Below are positions 33,059 through 45,328 of a stretch of DNA of 64,000 bases, piece after piece. The translations under genes were made by a program, and so were the position numbers. Origin of the DNA: Eucommia ulmoides (lineage: Eukaryota; Streptophyta; Magnoliopsida; Garryales; Eucommiaceae); assembly GCA_016647705.1 (NCBI GenBank), contig CM028328.1:38664501-38728500 (forward strand). Reading direction: 5' to 3'. The notes under the pieces are model-generated. The model saw nothing but the letters and a program-made list of their open reading frames with translations. It made no database searches and was not told the DNA's origin. Every line of letters starts with the position of its first letter. The first letter of the stretch is position 1.

Positions 33059-35105
33059 CAATCAGCCTATAGGAGTAATCTGGAAGAGACAAAGGAACTT
33101 CAAAGGCAAGTTGAGGACTTGCTGGGCAAAGGACACGTAAAAGAGAACATGAGTCCGTGCGCGGTATCGGTATAACTTGTGCCTAATAAGGATGAAACTT
33201 GGCGTATGTATGTTGATTGTCGAGCTATTAACAACATTATGGTAAAGTATCAACATCCCATTCCTAGGCCAGATGACATATTAGATGAGTTGCATGGGTC
33301 ATGTATTTTCACAAAAAAATTATTTGAAAAGTGGGTATCATCAAATTAGAATGAAAGGGGGTAATGAATGGAAAACTGCCTTTAAAACTAAACATGGATT
33401 GTATGAGCGGTTGGTTATGCCTATTGGTCTAACTAATGCATTAAGTACATTCATGAGGTTAATGAATTAATTGGTGCGTGCGTTTATAGGAAAATTTGTT
33501 GTGGTCTATTTTGATGATATTTTGGTGTATAGCAAGAGCTTAAATGAGCATATTGATCACTTGTATTGTGTGCTTGATGTTTTAAGGAAAGAAAAACTAT
33601 ATGCCAATGTAAAGAAATGTTTCTTTTACTTGGACAAAGTTGTGTTTCTTGGCTATGTTGTTAGTGCGAAAAGAATTGCGGTGGATGAGAAACAGGTGAA
33701 AGTTATCAAAAAATGGCCCACACCTAAGTTAATCACAGAGGTAAGAAGTTTTCATGATTTGACTAGTTTTTATCAATGATTTGTTAAAGATTTCAGTACA
33801 CTAACCGCACCACTCACTAAAATTGTTAAAAAAGTTAGTGGATTTTAAATGGGGTAATGAGAAAGATTGTGCATTTAATGAGATTGAAGAAAGGTTATGC
33901 GGTGCTTCTTTATTAGCATTACCTGATTTTTCTAAAACTTTTGAGATTGAGTATGATGCCTCAAGAATAGGTATTGGAACTGTTTTGATGTAGGAGAAAC
34001 GACCAATAGCATACTTTAGCTAAAAGCTAAATGGATTAGCCCTGAACTACCCGACATGTGACAAGGAGATTTATGCATTGATGAGAGCATTGGAGACCTG
34101 GCAATGTCACCTGTGGCCTAGAGAGTTTGTCATACACACCAACCATGAGTCTTTGAAGCACTTGAAAGGATAATGTAAGTTGAATAGAAGGAATGCCAAA
34201 TAGATGGAATTAATTGAAACCTTCTCGTATGTAATCAAATACAAACAAGGCAAGGAAAATATTATAGCTAATGCATTATCCTGAAGGTACGCCATTGTCT
34301 CTATTTTAAATGTAAAGTTAATTGGGATTTGAATATTTTAAGGAGTTGTATGCTAACGATGATGACTTTGTTAGTGTATATGGAGCATTTGAGAAGACAA
34401 CATTTGGTAAGTTTTACAGAATGGATGGGAAATTGTTTAGAGAGAATAGACTTTGTGTGCCTAATATTTCTATGCGTGAGTTACTTGTGTGTGAAGCACA
34501 TGGATGTGGTTTGATGGGTCATTTTGCTGTAAGGAAGACATTAGACGTGTTACATGAACACTTTTTATGGCCAAAGATGAAATGTGATGTGGATAAAGTT
34601 TGTGTTAGATGTGTTACATATAGGCAAGCCAAACGTTAGAGTTTTACCACACGAATTATACATTCCTTTGCCCGTACCTAGTGTGCCTTGGGTAGATATT
34701 TTCATAGACTTTGTTTTAGGCTTGCCTAGGTCAAGGAAAGGCAAGGACTCGATTTTTGTGGTTGTTGATAGGTTTTCTAAGATGACACATTTCATGTCTT
34801 ATAATAAAATCGATGATGCAACCCACATCATAGATTTGTTCTTTAGAAAGATAGTACGACTCCATGGTGTTCCTAGGAGTATCGTGTTTGATCGTGATGT
34901 TAAGTTCTTTAGCTATTTTTGGAAAGTTTTGTGGGAAAAGTTGGAAACTAAATTATTGTTTTCAACCACTTGTCATCCATAAATGGATAGACAAACTGAG
35001 ATAGTGAATCAAACTTTATCTACTTTGTTGTGTACTATAATTCAAAAGAACTTGAAAAATTGGGAGGATTGTTTGTCATTCATTGAGTTTGCATATAATC
35101 GAAGT
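33059..35105 (+). pseudogene. RT, RNase H and integrase of the Ty3 element (fossil)
   Basis: Blocks in order: MYVDCRAINNI near 33205, YHQIRMKGG near 33340, [13 protein letters not shown] (RT catalytic box) near 33500, [13 protein letters not shown] near 33740, an RNase H EYDAS block near 33950, an HHCC zinc domain (HGCGLMGHFAVRKTLDVL, CVRC) near 34500-34620, and the integrase core with [16 protein letters not shown] and [16 protein letters not shown] near 34745-34925, ending FAYNRS at 35105. Broken, with several interruptions. Confidence 0.88.
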
Positions 35106-35637
35106 TGTAATGACCCGGTTTCCCAAGGCCACTACTAGGTTCCTCCTAAGGAGAATTCTATCCCAAATATTTCACCATTTATAAATAAATTAGTATTATT
35201 ATTAATTCAACTCTAATACCACCTGTAACGATCCGGTTTTCCAAGGCTGCCACTCGATTTCTCTAAACCGAATAACCACTATTTTATTCTATAAAATTCG
35301 ATAAATTTTACAACGCTATGGCGACTAATTATATTTATTGACGACGATAATTTTCCTAAATAATCAATATTTTAATTAATAAAAATCTGATAAATTTTAC
35401 ACACGACGACGATAATTAGAATTATCAAATATTCAAGCCGATTTTACGACAGTGAATATTAACTACCATTATTACAAATAGAAATTCTACCATTATTTGG
35501 GAATCGTTACAAATGAGATAAGGAGGCAATTAAATTTTTTAAAGATTTAAGGGGTCAAAAGAGTAAAAAGGAAACAAAAGCTTTAAAAATCATTAAAGCC
35601 ATGCAGAAACAGTAATCCAAGGCCATCTAAGATATAG
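35106..35637 (-). repeat. Left inverted arm (LTR 3' end in reverse)
   Basis: Reverse complement of 39380-39927. Begins TGTAATGACCCGGTTTCCC, and a second, related start TGTAACGATCCGG occurs 119 bp in (35225), mirroring two LTR-end-like copies at the right side. Homology stops near CCATCTAAGATAT. Confidence 0.88.
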
Positions 35638-35687
35638 AAAATGGTTTCTATTATCCGACTATGTCATAGTTGTCTTCTCATCAGGAA

Positions 35688-35885
35688 GGCATGTCCTGTG
35701 AGATGTGGAATACCTGTCAGGCAAGACTTGTAGGGTGGATATATGTTGTTATCTGTTAGGTAAGTCCTGCAGGGTAGATATATGTCATTACTTGTCAGGC
35801 AAGTCCTGCAGAGTAGATATTTGTTGTTACCTATCAGGTAAGTCCTGCAAGGTGGATATATGTTGACCTATCAGGAGTGCAAATC
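35688..35885. repeat. About 40-bp minisatellite
   Basis: Four to five units with CAGGCAAGTCCTGCAGGGT and AGATATATGTTGTTAC. Each contains the CCTGCAGG-type palindrome. Lies upstream of a block related to GTAACTCCCAATCATGAGG (about 35965). Confidence 0.8.
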
Positions 35886-36737
35886 CTGCAGGTGACTGCC
35901 CCTACCATTGGGGATATTAAATGGCCCTAGCACTAATAGCCACTTAGATGGCACAATTGTACATGTCATGGTACTATTGTAACTCCCAATCATGAGGTGA
36001 AATGATCCTATGGTTAGTAGGAAAATATGTGTGCGGTATTTTATTATATATCAAAATGATTTGGTTGGTGGATATTAATGCATTATTTATTGCTATTTTT
36101 ATCAGAGTAGTACAACGGAAGCATTTAGAAGCACAAGATTCTTTGGCAATTGGTTACTTATGTTAGGTGTAATCGACCAAAGTGCACCTTATCCGTAGGT
36201 TGTCATATATAATATGGGCCATTGTAAATGTGGATGTTGCAATGGATTTTGTTGGTTGTGAATTGTGGGTGACTTTTGGTTATGGGACCCTACATAAAAA
36301 ATAATTGTTCTAGAATCGAGTGTGACTAACATGACTGTTCGATGCGATTCTGAATTATTACTATTTGAAAAAAAAATTGAGGACAAAATTTATTTAAGGG
36401 AGGTAGATTGTAATACCCCAAAAATTTATATTTTTGCAAATATTATTTTATATAAATTTAATATTTTTGGGACTGTTTTGTAAATTTAAGTTATAAATAA
36501 TGTTTGATAATTTTTGTGAATTAAATGTTAATTTTAAATTTATGTTTAGAAGTTTTGCAACTAATGTGTTATTTAAAAAATACTTTTGAGAATTTTGGGA
36601 TATAATTAATATTTTTTTATTTTAAAAGGGGGGCATTGTGTAAATAATAAAAATAATATTATCTGCTGTCTTTATATAACAAAGACAACAAATACGTTAT
36701 CATAACTTATATATATAATGCATTAACATGTGTTATC

Positions 36738-36793
<56 letters not shown>
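36738..36793. repeat. (AAT)n microsatellite
   Basis: About 18 perfect trinucleotide repeats within LTR copy A. Confidence 0.95.
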
Positions 36794-37577
36794 CATAATA
36801 GTAATAATAATAAGAAGAATAAGGAGGATAACAAAAACATTGAGGTTATAGAGAGCTAAGAAGGCTGATCGCATATAACACACACACACATACACACACA
36901 TATATATATATATATTGACATATATTAATTAGAGATAGAAAATATTTGGAAGGAAAGCTTTTTCTGGAACGAGAATAATATTACGGATTGGAATATTCCG
37001 GTTCGGATTTCGACTTCGAATTTCAGGTAGAATTTCTAACTTTTTTAATATATGTATTTAATTTTTTTATTGTGTGATTCATGCTATTATTATTGTTGAA
37101 TTTTACTTGTTAAATTTTAAGAAATAATTATGACTATGTGAAAATTATGTGAAAATCATGCCAATGTATTTTAATTGTTGCGCTAATTAAATACACATAT
37201 TAGAGGGGTTGGAGTTCTACTGAGTGTTAACTCACAATCCCACAGTTTTAATTGCAGGGTCGGTGAGAGGAAAACAGCGATGAGAATTTTAGTTAAATTT
37301 CTATTTAAAATTTTAATAGTTGTATTTATCATTCACCGTTGTAAATTCGATTCAATAAATTGATAGATTATAAATTTAATAATTCCAATTATCGTTGTTG
37401 TGTATAAAATTTATTAGATTTTTATTAATTAAAATATTGATTATTTAGTAAAATTACTATCGTCGATAAATAAAACTGTCGTTGTCGTGATTCCAATAGG
37501 CTTGGGTTATGCGTGTTTTGAATATTATTTCACTCCAGTATAACCAATAATTGATTGTTCAAAATATACTATTACAT

Positions 37578-37579
<2 letters not shown>

Positions 37580-37642
<63 letters not shown>
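37580..37642. repeat. (TA)n microsatellite
   Basis: About 31 uninterrupted TA units in LTR copy A. Copy B has no comparable run. Confidence 0.95.
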
Positions 37643-37645
<3 letters not shown>

Positions 37646-37987
37646 GTTGTAATATAGTTATGTCGCACCATAACGTTTCATATATATTTAAACTATTATG
37701 CGTAATATATAATTCGAAATTATGGCTACAGTAACAATTTGTCGTGGGTTCAAAATATAGGCTGAACCACCATACCGTTGCAGTAAAATTTGTCTCGAAA
37801 TGAAGTGTTAGTGTTAATTCTCCAAGGGCAGAAATCGTGTGACGGCCCTGGGAAATCAGATCATTACAGGTGGTATTGGAGCTGAATTGTTAATAATTTA
37901 ATTTATTTATAAACGGTGAAATATTTGGGACAAAATTCTCTATAGGAGAAACCGAATAATGGCCTTGGAAACCGGGTCATTATAGAT

Positions 37988-38321
37988 TGTAATACCTTAA
38001 AAATTTATATTTTTAAAAAATATTATTTTATATAAGTTTGATATCTTTGGAGACAGTTTTGTAAATTTATGATATAAATATATACTTGATAATTTTTGGA
38101 GTTAAACGTTAAATTTATATTTTTCAAAATATTATTTTAAAATATTTGGGTTTATTTTGCAAATTTATGATATTAATAAATATTTGATAATTTTTAAGGA
38201 AATAAATGTAATTATTGGGTTTAATATGATTTACTTAAGAATGTTGGGGTACTAAATGTAATTTGGTATATCTTAACAATTAAGGACTCCATTTGTGGCC
38301 ATGAAAAACAAAACAAAAATA

Positions 38322-38370
<49 letters not shown>

Positions 38371-39809
38371 GAAAAATGGAGACACCTGAATTCATCAAAA
38401 GGAGGTATGCTACGTGTGCATGGATCATGAGATGTTTATCTAATAATAGTAATTATAATAACAATAAAAATCTTCCTATTACTTCGACATGGATGGATGT
38501 GCCGACACAGTAGGAGGAGGAAGTAATATATACTATAAATTCTAATAATCATCATCATATGGGAAGGGGAGTTGTTTTCATTGTTGTCAGTAAAGACTGG
38601 AGCCGCGGAATTGGAATTAGAATTTGGAAAAGTAGTATGTACATATATACGATAAATATATAATCTGGATGATTTTTAGTGTCAAAATATTATTTCGGTT
38701 CATATTTCGATTTCGGATTTCATGTAAATTTTTTAACTCTTTTAATATATGTATTTAATTTTCTTATTGTGTGAGTTATGTTCATATTGTTGTTGAATTT
38801 TAACTGTTAAATTTTATGAAATAATTATGATTATGTGAAAATCATGTTTATGTATTTTATGTGTCATATTAATTAAATGCACGTATTAGAGGGGTTTGAG
38901 TTCTACTAAGCGTTGGCTCACAACACCATAGTTTTGATTGCAGGGCCGGCGGAAATGAAATGGCGACAAGAATTTTATTTGAACCTTTATTCTATTTGTA
39001 ATAATTGTAGTTATTATTTACCATTGTAAAATCGATTCGATAATTCGATACTTATAAAACCTATTTATATGTATGTATAATTGGAGAATTTATACATTTG
39101 CGTTATAAAAATTGGAGAATTATACACTTGACTTAATTTGAATTACAAGAGAAGTTGAATTATTTAATTTCAACTTAAACCTTTATTTATTAATTAAATA
39201 ATAAGTTGAATATGGAATTAATATAAATTTTATATTAATTCCATACTCAAAATTATGAGGGGAAGAAGGGTGAAAAATGCAACCCTGTCTTTTTGAGTTT
39301 TCATCTATATGACACTTTGTACTCCTGAAGTTTGAGTTGCATTTCACTTTGGTCCTATGGTTTCAATTAGAGCATATAAATATCCTAGATGGCCTTGGAT
39401 TACTGTTTCTGCATGGCCTTAATGATTTTTAAAGCTTTTGTTTCCTTTTAATGCTTTTGACCCCTGAAATCTTTAAAAGATTTAATTGTCTCTTTATCTC
39501 ATTTGTAATGATTCCCAAATAATGGTAGAATTTCTATTTGTAATAATGGTAATTAATATTCGCTGTTGTAAAATTGGCTCGAACATTTGATAATTCTAAT
39601 TATCGTCGCATTGTGTAAAATTTATCAAATTTTTATTAATTAAAATATTGATTATTTAGGAAAATTATCGTTGTCAATAAATAAAATTAGTCGTTGTAGC
39701 GTTTTAAAATTTATCAAATTTTATAGAATAAAATAGCGGTTATTTGGTTTAGTGTTAATTTTTCAAGGGGAGAAACCGAGTAGCGGCCTTGGGAAACTAG
39801 GTCATTACA
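37988..39809 (+). repeat. LTR copy B in the rearranged insertion
   Basis: Starts TGTAATACCTTAAAAATT, joined to the preceding TCATTATA end by only GAT, the same three bases that precede copy A. Ends GGTCATTACA, followed by primer-binding-like TGATATTAGAGC and a 118-bp tail ending ATCGTTACA at 39927. (AAT)n run at 38321-38370, at the same LTR offset as in copy A. Confidence 0.75.
38321..38370. repeat. (AAT)n microsatellite
   Basis: About 16 perfect trinucleotide repeats in LTR copy B. Confidence 0.95.
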
Positions 39810-39927
39810 GGTGATATTAGAGCTGAATTAATAATAATATTAATTTATTTATAAACAATGAAATATTTGCGATAAAATTCTCCTTGGGAGGAACCTAGTA
39901 GCGACCTTGAGAAATCGGATCGTTACA
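39380..39927 (+). repeat. Right inverted arm
   Basis: About 548 bp matching the left arm in reverse, from ATATCCTAGATGG to the terminal CGTTACA. Confidence 0.88.
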
Positions 39928-40418
39928 GAAGTGTTCATTCTACTACTGATTTTTCACCATTTGAGATTGTTTATGGGTTTAATCCACTAACTCCTTTGGA
40001 TTTGCTATCTTTGCAAGTGAATGAAAGGATTAGTTTATATGGTCAAAATAAGGCTGAGATGGTGAAGAAACTCCATGAAAATGTACGACAACACATAGAG
40101 AAGAAAAATGAGCAATATGCGATCAAAGCCAACAAGGGTCGTAGACGAGTCGTCTTTGAACTGGGTCAATGGGTTTGGGTGCGCATGAGAAAAGAAAGAT
40201 TTCCATCCCATAGGTGGTCCAAGCTACATCCAATAGGGGATGGTCCATTTGAAGTCCTTGAGAGGATCAATGATAATGCATACAAACTGAATGTTCCAGG
40301 TGAGTATAACGTTAGTGCAACATTTAATGTTTTTGATCTTTCTCCATTGGATGTAGGTGACGATTCGAGGTCGAATCATTTTGAAGAGAAGGGGGATGAT
40401 GAGAACCAACAAGTATAA
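39928..40418 (+). pseudogene. Integrase C-terminus of the Ty3 element (fossil)
   Basis: Encodes STTDFSPFEIVYGFNPLTPL-type sequence, then VWVRMRKERFPSHRWSKLH, GDGPFEVLERINDNAYKLN and FNVFDLSPLDVGDDSRSN. The reading frame runs about 20 bp into the 3' LTR. Confidence 0.88.
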
Positions 40419-41271
40419 ACAAAGGATCCGTTGCGTGTTCCAATTAGACCTATTACGAGGGCAAGATCTAAGAAGATCAAAGAAGTACTTAATGGGCTAA
40501 TTCAAGAAATATGGGCTGAATCTAAAGTGGTAATGCCCAAGTTAGGCCCAAATGACAATCAGAGCCTAATCCATTTTATCAAGGCAAGTAAATGGGTTTA
40601 GTCATGAACTCAAATGGGCCTAGACATAAGACCCACAAAATTTTAGTTATTTGTTTTAGTTTATGTCATTTTGTAAGGCATTAATGCCAATTAGTATTTT
40701 TATTTTCTAGTATTTGTCTTATAGTAGGTGTGAAAGACATCTAAGACTTCTTGTTCTTGTAGCCTCTCCTAGGTGTAAAAGGCCATCCACTATCTATGGT
40801 AAGTTGTGCTAAAGTTGACGACTTCTTGTGTGAAAGGCCACCTACTATTTGAGGTAGGGTATGCTTGACCACCCACTAGCCTAGGTTCTCCTTTATGTTG
40901 GTTGTTTATTTAAAAGAGTTGTATTCCATGGGAAAAACATACTTCTTGAATAATATATCAGATTGAGAGAGTTTTTTTTTGAGTTCTTTATAGAACTTTT
41001 CCTTGAACTTATCATGAATTTCTTATGGCGTTCAAACTCTATATCTTCGGTTCGTGATTTCATTATAATCATTGGGTTGAGGTTTTTTACTTTATACCTT
41101 CGGTTCGTGTTTCATTCATAAATGTTGGGTCAAGGTTTTCTATAAAAAAATTATGTATTTTTGTGTTTTTTTTTTTTTTTTTTGTTTATAAATCTGGATT
41201 TTAGCTTGATTCTAACAAAGACACCATAAATTAGTTTCGGGTCTCACTAATTCTTGATGAGATTCATATCA
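40397..41271 (+). repeat. 3' LTR of Ty3 element 24895-41271
   Basis: Pairs with the 5' LTR along its full length, from TGATGAGAACC to GATTCATATCA. A T-run (about 41168-41182) differs in length from the 5' LTR. Confidence 0.85.
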
Positions 41272-42330
41272 CTTTTGAAGTCTGACTTCTGGTCTATGTG
41301 GCATTACTCTTCTGAGCACCAAGTCTCCAAGGCCGAAGTACCTTGGTTGTACTTCCTTGTTAAACCTTTTTGCCATTCTTGATTTATAATTATGTTTGAT
41401 ATGTTCATCTTTTTCCACTAGGTTGAACTGACTGACTCTGTAGCTGGGTAACCCAATCTTCACTAGGACAAACGTTTTATCCTATATATCGATGAGAATA
41501 GGGTTTCTCCCGTTGAGCTATTCAGAAATGTCCTATGAGACCATAATATCCGTAGCAGTTCTTCCAGCCATTTTCCCTTTGGCTTCATCCAACATCTTCT
41601 TAATTATTTCCTTGATCACCCTGTTAGTGACCTCAACCTATCCATTGGCTTAAGGATGACTTGGCTTGCTCATTTGGTGATCAATGCTCAACTCTTTGAA
41701 GAATCTATCCCCTTTTCCACCTACAAACGGAGTTTTGTTATCTGAGATCAGAATTACTGGTATCCTGAATGTACTAACGATGTTCTTCCATAAGAAAGCT
41801 TTCACTTTATTCTCACCAACGGTTGTAAATACGTCAGCTTCTACCCATTTCGTAAAGTAATCAATCATTACTAAGGAAAATTTCTTATTGCCTTGTGCTG
41901 AAGTAAACGGTCCTAGGATATCTATCCCCCACATCACAAATGGCTAGGGACTGGAGATTAGCGTTTGCAACTGACCTGGGACATTTATCCCCTGCAAACC
42001 TCTGATAATTGTTGCATTTATTCACATACTTCTTGCAATCTCCTCTCATACTGGGCCAATAGTACCCAGTTAGTGTCTTTTGTGCCAACAACTTCCTTCT
42101 TGATGATTTCCGCACACTTCTTTGTGTGTCTCTTAGATGACATAGTTACCTTACTTTTTCTTAAGCAAAGTAGGAGTAGCTGAGTGTATGACCTTCGATA
42201 TAACTTTCCATTGAGGATCAGGTACTTTACAGCATTGTATCTGATCCTTGTAGCTAGATTTTTGTCTTTAGGCAAGGTTCCCCCATTCAAGTACTCCACA
42301 ATTGGTTTCGGCTAACTATCTTTTTCCCCT
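41272..42330 (-). pseudogene. Tat integrase, minus strand (fossil)
   Basis: Reading downwards: an HHCC zinc domain with TGYYWPSMRGDCKKYVNKC (near 42060), core GIDILGPFTSAQGNKKF and MIDYFTKWVEAD (41820-41930), ISDNKTPFVGG (41730), KPSHPxANG-type DDE end (41650), then YKSRMAKRFNKEVQPRYF and LVLRRVMPHRPEVRLQK up to 41272. Broken, with several interruptions. Confidence 0.85.
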
Positions 42331-42703
42331 AGTTGTCCTACATTTTCACACATGTTTGCTGAAGCTATAATTGATGGAAACTCCATAAAACTTACTAGAT
42401 CCGAGCTAATCCCAACTTCTCCTATTGATGTCAGGATTGCCAATGCATTTGGTCTTACGTTCTCTGATTGTGGTATAATTTAAAACATGCACTCCTTGAA
42501 CTGGGCCATTATTTTTTTTGCCTGATCTAAATAGAGTTGCAAACATTCTTCATTGACTACAAAAATTTCGATAATTTGATTTACTACTGATTGAGAGTTT
42601 GATCTGATGATGACTCATTCAGTTCCCAATGATTTGACTTGGCCCAGCATAATAACGACCGCTTCATATTCAGCTTCATTATTTGACACCTTAAAATCAA
42701 ATT
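42331..42703 (-). pseudogene. Tat second RNase H, distal part (fossil)
   Basis: Minus-strand translation gives FKVSNNEAEYEAVVIMLGQV and a downstream SQSVVNQI block, the plant-type second RNase H of Tat elements. Its N-terminal part lies at 57371-57520, separated by the copia insertion. Confidence 0.7.
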
Positions 42704-43405
42704 TGTTAAATCTAAGGTTTTGATGAACAATTAAGTATTGATATTTTTGGTTGAACTAATGGTTTTATCAAGTGTTTCAGATTTATAGTTCCGTGCATGT
42801 GATTAAAGAAGAAGACCTTTTGAAGAAAACATAAATGCTGCAATATGGACGTAATGAAGATGTGAAGAGTTTTGAAGAACTTGAAGAAAAATAGGTAAAA
42901 ACAATTCTTTACTTATATACTCTTAATGCAACCTGAATTAGGATCACACACGACACTTAAAATGAGTTAACTATATGTGTGTCATGGTAGGAAGTGATAA
43001 GTTTGAGATCCTAAATTGAGATATTGCATGTGTTCCTTATGTGAAAACAATTTGACAATTATCCTAATTGGAAAATATGTTTTAAAGTAAGTTAAGTTTT
43101 TGGGTCAATTCAATCAACCAAGAAAAATAATTGGTCAACCGAATCAAACAGTGGATTTTGAAGTTAAAACGAGGTGCTACTAATCCAGTCGGTCAACTGA
43201 ATAAAATTGGTTAGTCGACTATTTAAAACAATAGTTGAATTGGCATAAGAAGTACACACACTAATCCAATCGGTCAACCAAATGACGAGGTTTGATCAAC
43301 CATTTGAGTCAGTAGATGAATTGGTGGAAAAATGGATCACACTGATCTAATCTGTCAATCGATTAGTAGTGATCGGTTAACCGACTGGCCTTAAGCCAAC
43401 CGTTA
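42704..43405 (+). repeat. Copia 5' LTR, first part
   Basis: Starts TGTTAAATCTAAGGTTTTG. Carries several loose copies of a GGTCAACCGA-type motif (43110-43400), which recur in the 3' LTR at 55545-55840. Confidence 0.85.
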
Positions 43406-43827
43406 TGTAAGACCCCGATTTAGCACGTATGCCGTTCTAAATTTCATGTTAGAGCATTCAAAAAATTTCGGGGTAAAATTGATGTTAATTAAAAACCAAA
43501 TTAAAAGTTATTGGGTCAAATTGAAAATATAGAAATATTTATTCTAAACTTGGAATGCAAATTGTCAAGTAAAATCTACAAATTGAAAATGTTAAGGGTG
43601 AAATTTCAATTTTAGAAACTTGTAAGTGTTAATTTGAACTAAAAAAAGGAGAGTTAGAGAATAAGGGGACAAAAGAGCAATTTAACAAAAAGATTTTTTT
43701 TTTTATAAACACACACACACACATATATATATAGTGTATGTGTGTAGTGAGAACTAGAGGCAGAAACAGAGAGAGACCGACAACGTGGCAACGCGAGGGA
43801 TAAGGAGTATACCACTAAATTCATGCG

Positions 43828-43835
43828 TATAAATA
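43828..43835 (+). promoter_or_regulatory. LTR TATA box
   Basis: TATAAATA in the 5' LTR, repeated at 50739-50746 in the 3' LTR. A plausible core promoter for the retroelement transcript; the downstream GA-rich stretch would then be 5' leader. Confidence 0.55.
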
Positions 43836-45328
43836 TAAATGCATGCATTTCAAATCAATTATGGGGAAAAGGAAGAGAATAATCCAAACAATCAAGAGAA
43901 AGAGGAGAAGATTCACGAAGAAGAAGAGAGAGAGAAGGAGCGGGAGAGAGAGAGAGAGAGTCCACCGGTGTGGGTTTTGGGTACTGCCATCGTTCAAATT
44001 CCTCCGACGGTGGGTTGGTTGTGTGACATCGCTGGCGGTGGGTATTACCGGCTGGAGAGTTAGAGAGAGAGAAGGTGGGTTTCGGTTTTGGGTGTGTGTT
44101 TCGTTTGGCGTCGTGGGTGTTCCGTCTTCGTGCATGTGTGGCGTGATCGAAGTAGGGTCGGTCAGCGGCGAGTCCCATAACAGAAATAGAAAACGAAGAG
44201 AGAGAGAGGGTCGGTGATGGTCTGGTCGACGTGGGAGGTGGCTGTCCTATTAGTCTGATTTGTGTGGGTGTACGTTATGTCCGTCGTTCAGTCCATCGTT
44301 CAACTTGAGTTGTGGGTGTGCGAGCGTTGCTGTCGTAGCGTCGCTGTTGTCAGGTGTGTGTGTGCAGGCCGGCGGTGTGTGATCGGCGCTGTTCTGATCG
44401 GTTATATGTGTGGTGGGTGTATGTATGTTGTTCGGTCGTCAGTTAGGTGTGTGTAAGGTTGGTTGGTTGGTGGCCGGCGATGTAAGGGTGTTGATCGGTG
44501 GTGATGCTCAGCGAATAGGAAACAGGAACGAGCAGTAGAAGAAAAGAAGAAAAGGAAAAAGAAAGAAGAAGAGGAAAAAAAAAAAACTAAAAAAAAGAGG
44601 GGAAATTACACAAACAACCCCAACAAAATTCAAAATCTATCTTGAGACCCATGAACGATTTGGAACGGGTAACATTTTTTGTTAAGTTTATTTTAGTCTT
44701 GTTAAATTAAATTCTAGCATCAAAATTTAGTAACCGGGATAATAAATTTGGGACCCTTCGTATTACTAAATTTTATGCAGTAAAATTTTTAACGGAATGA
44801 AATTAATCGAATAACAATTTTCATAAATAAAATGTGGGAAATGGGAAAATACATAACGTAGGGTCTGCATTTGCATGATTAGGTTAGTTTTTTTCCTAAA
44901 ATATTAATTTAGGCCCTGTCACTAATAGATTTGCCGACACCGGAGTAACGGTAGAGTATAGTTGGTAAAAGCTTTTCGGAGCGGATCACCAATTGCTGTC
45001 TTCTTACCAAACTATTTTTATATCTATATATGATAGAAAATGGTTGTATTTACATTAGACGCTTTTAAAATTTTGTGGATGAAGCAGGTTTTGGGTGAGT
45101 TGGTAAAATGGATTTTCGTGAGATTATGATGGTTTTCGAAAAGAATGTGAAAATAGTTTTGGTGAAATCAGACGTTTTTTATAAAGAAAAATGAGAAATA
45201 TGATTTTGGATTAAAAATCAGTTTTGGAAATAGAGGGTGATGTTTGAGATTTGATGATATTGATTAGACGATAATATTGGTTTGTGATTTGATGATGACG
45301 TTATTGATTTGACAATGCTATAGTATTT

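Larger units (their letters stand above)
36409..37868 (+). repeat. LTR copy A in the rearranged insertion
   Basis: Starts TGTAATACCCCAAAAATT after a purine-rich GGGAGGTAGAT and ends GATCATTACA. Followed by TGGTATTGGAGC (37871-37882), close to the tRNA-iMet primer-binding sequence. Contains an (AAT)n run (36738-36793) and a long (TA)n run (37580-37642). Confidence 0.75.
35106..39927. mobile_element. Rearranged LTR-retrotransposon insertion with inverted outer ends
   Basis: 4822 bp, flanked by a perfect 5-bp target duplication GAAGT (35101-35105 and 39928-39932), inside the Ty3 integrase region. Outer ends are long inverted repeats (35106-35637 and 39380-39927): TGTAATGACCCGG at left and ATCGGATCGTTACA at right. 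Internal order: inverted LTR end, LTR/internal 3' sequence with a 40-bp minisatellite, a polypurine-like GGGAGGTAGAT, an LTR starting TGTAATACCCC (36409), and a second LTR-like copy (37988). No coding sequence remains. A fossil; arms differ by about 13% over the first 117 bp compared by eye, nearly all transitions. Confidence 0.82.
24895..41271 (+). mobile_element. Ty3/gypsy LTR retrotransposon with three nested insertions (fossil)
   Basis: LTRs 24895-25775 and 40397-41271 (881 and 875 bp) both start TGATGAGAACCAACAA. Between them lie gag, protease, RT, RNase H and integrase in Ty3 order. Net length without the nested insertions is about 6.8 kb, normal for the group. No chromodomain was recognised. 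LTRs differ by roughly 11% over the first 255 bp compared by eye, so the insertion is old (very roughly 4 million years at a rate of 1.3e-8 per site per year). It has many breaks. The target duplication is not clear (flanks ATTTC and CTTTT). It sits in Tat integrase. Confidence 0.88.

Noticed and set aside
36738-36793. Regular AAT repeat considered as a CRISPR-like or satellite array
   Set aside because: A simple trinucleotide microsatellite, without spacers, at a fixed LTR offset.
35106-39927. Interpretation as a foldback or Mutator-type DNA transposon with long inverted arms
   Set aside because: The target duplication is 5 bp rather than 8-11 bp, the ends are TG..CA, and the interior holds LTR, primer-site and purine-tract features, so an LTR-retroelement origin fits better. 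Not fully excluded.
43839-44217. Frames with long Glu/Arg/Lys runs, repeated at 50750-51164, considered as a paralogous gene pair
   Set aside because: They are the same purine-rich stretch of two LTRs. The frames differ between copies through small indels, as expected for non-coding LTR sequence.
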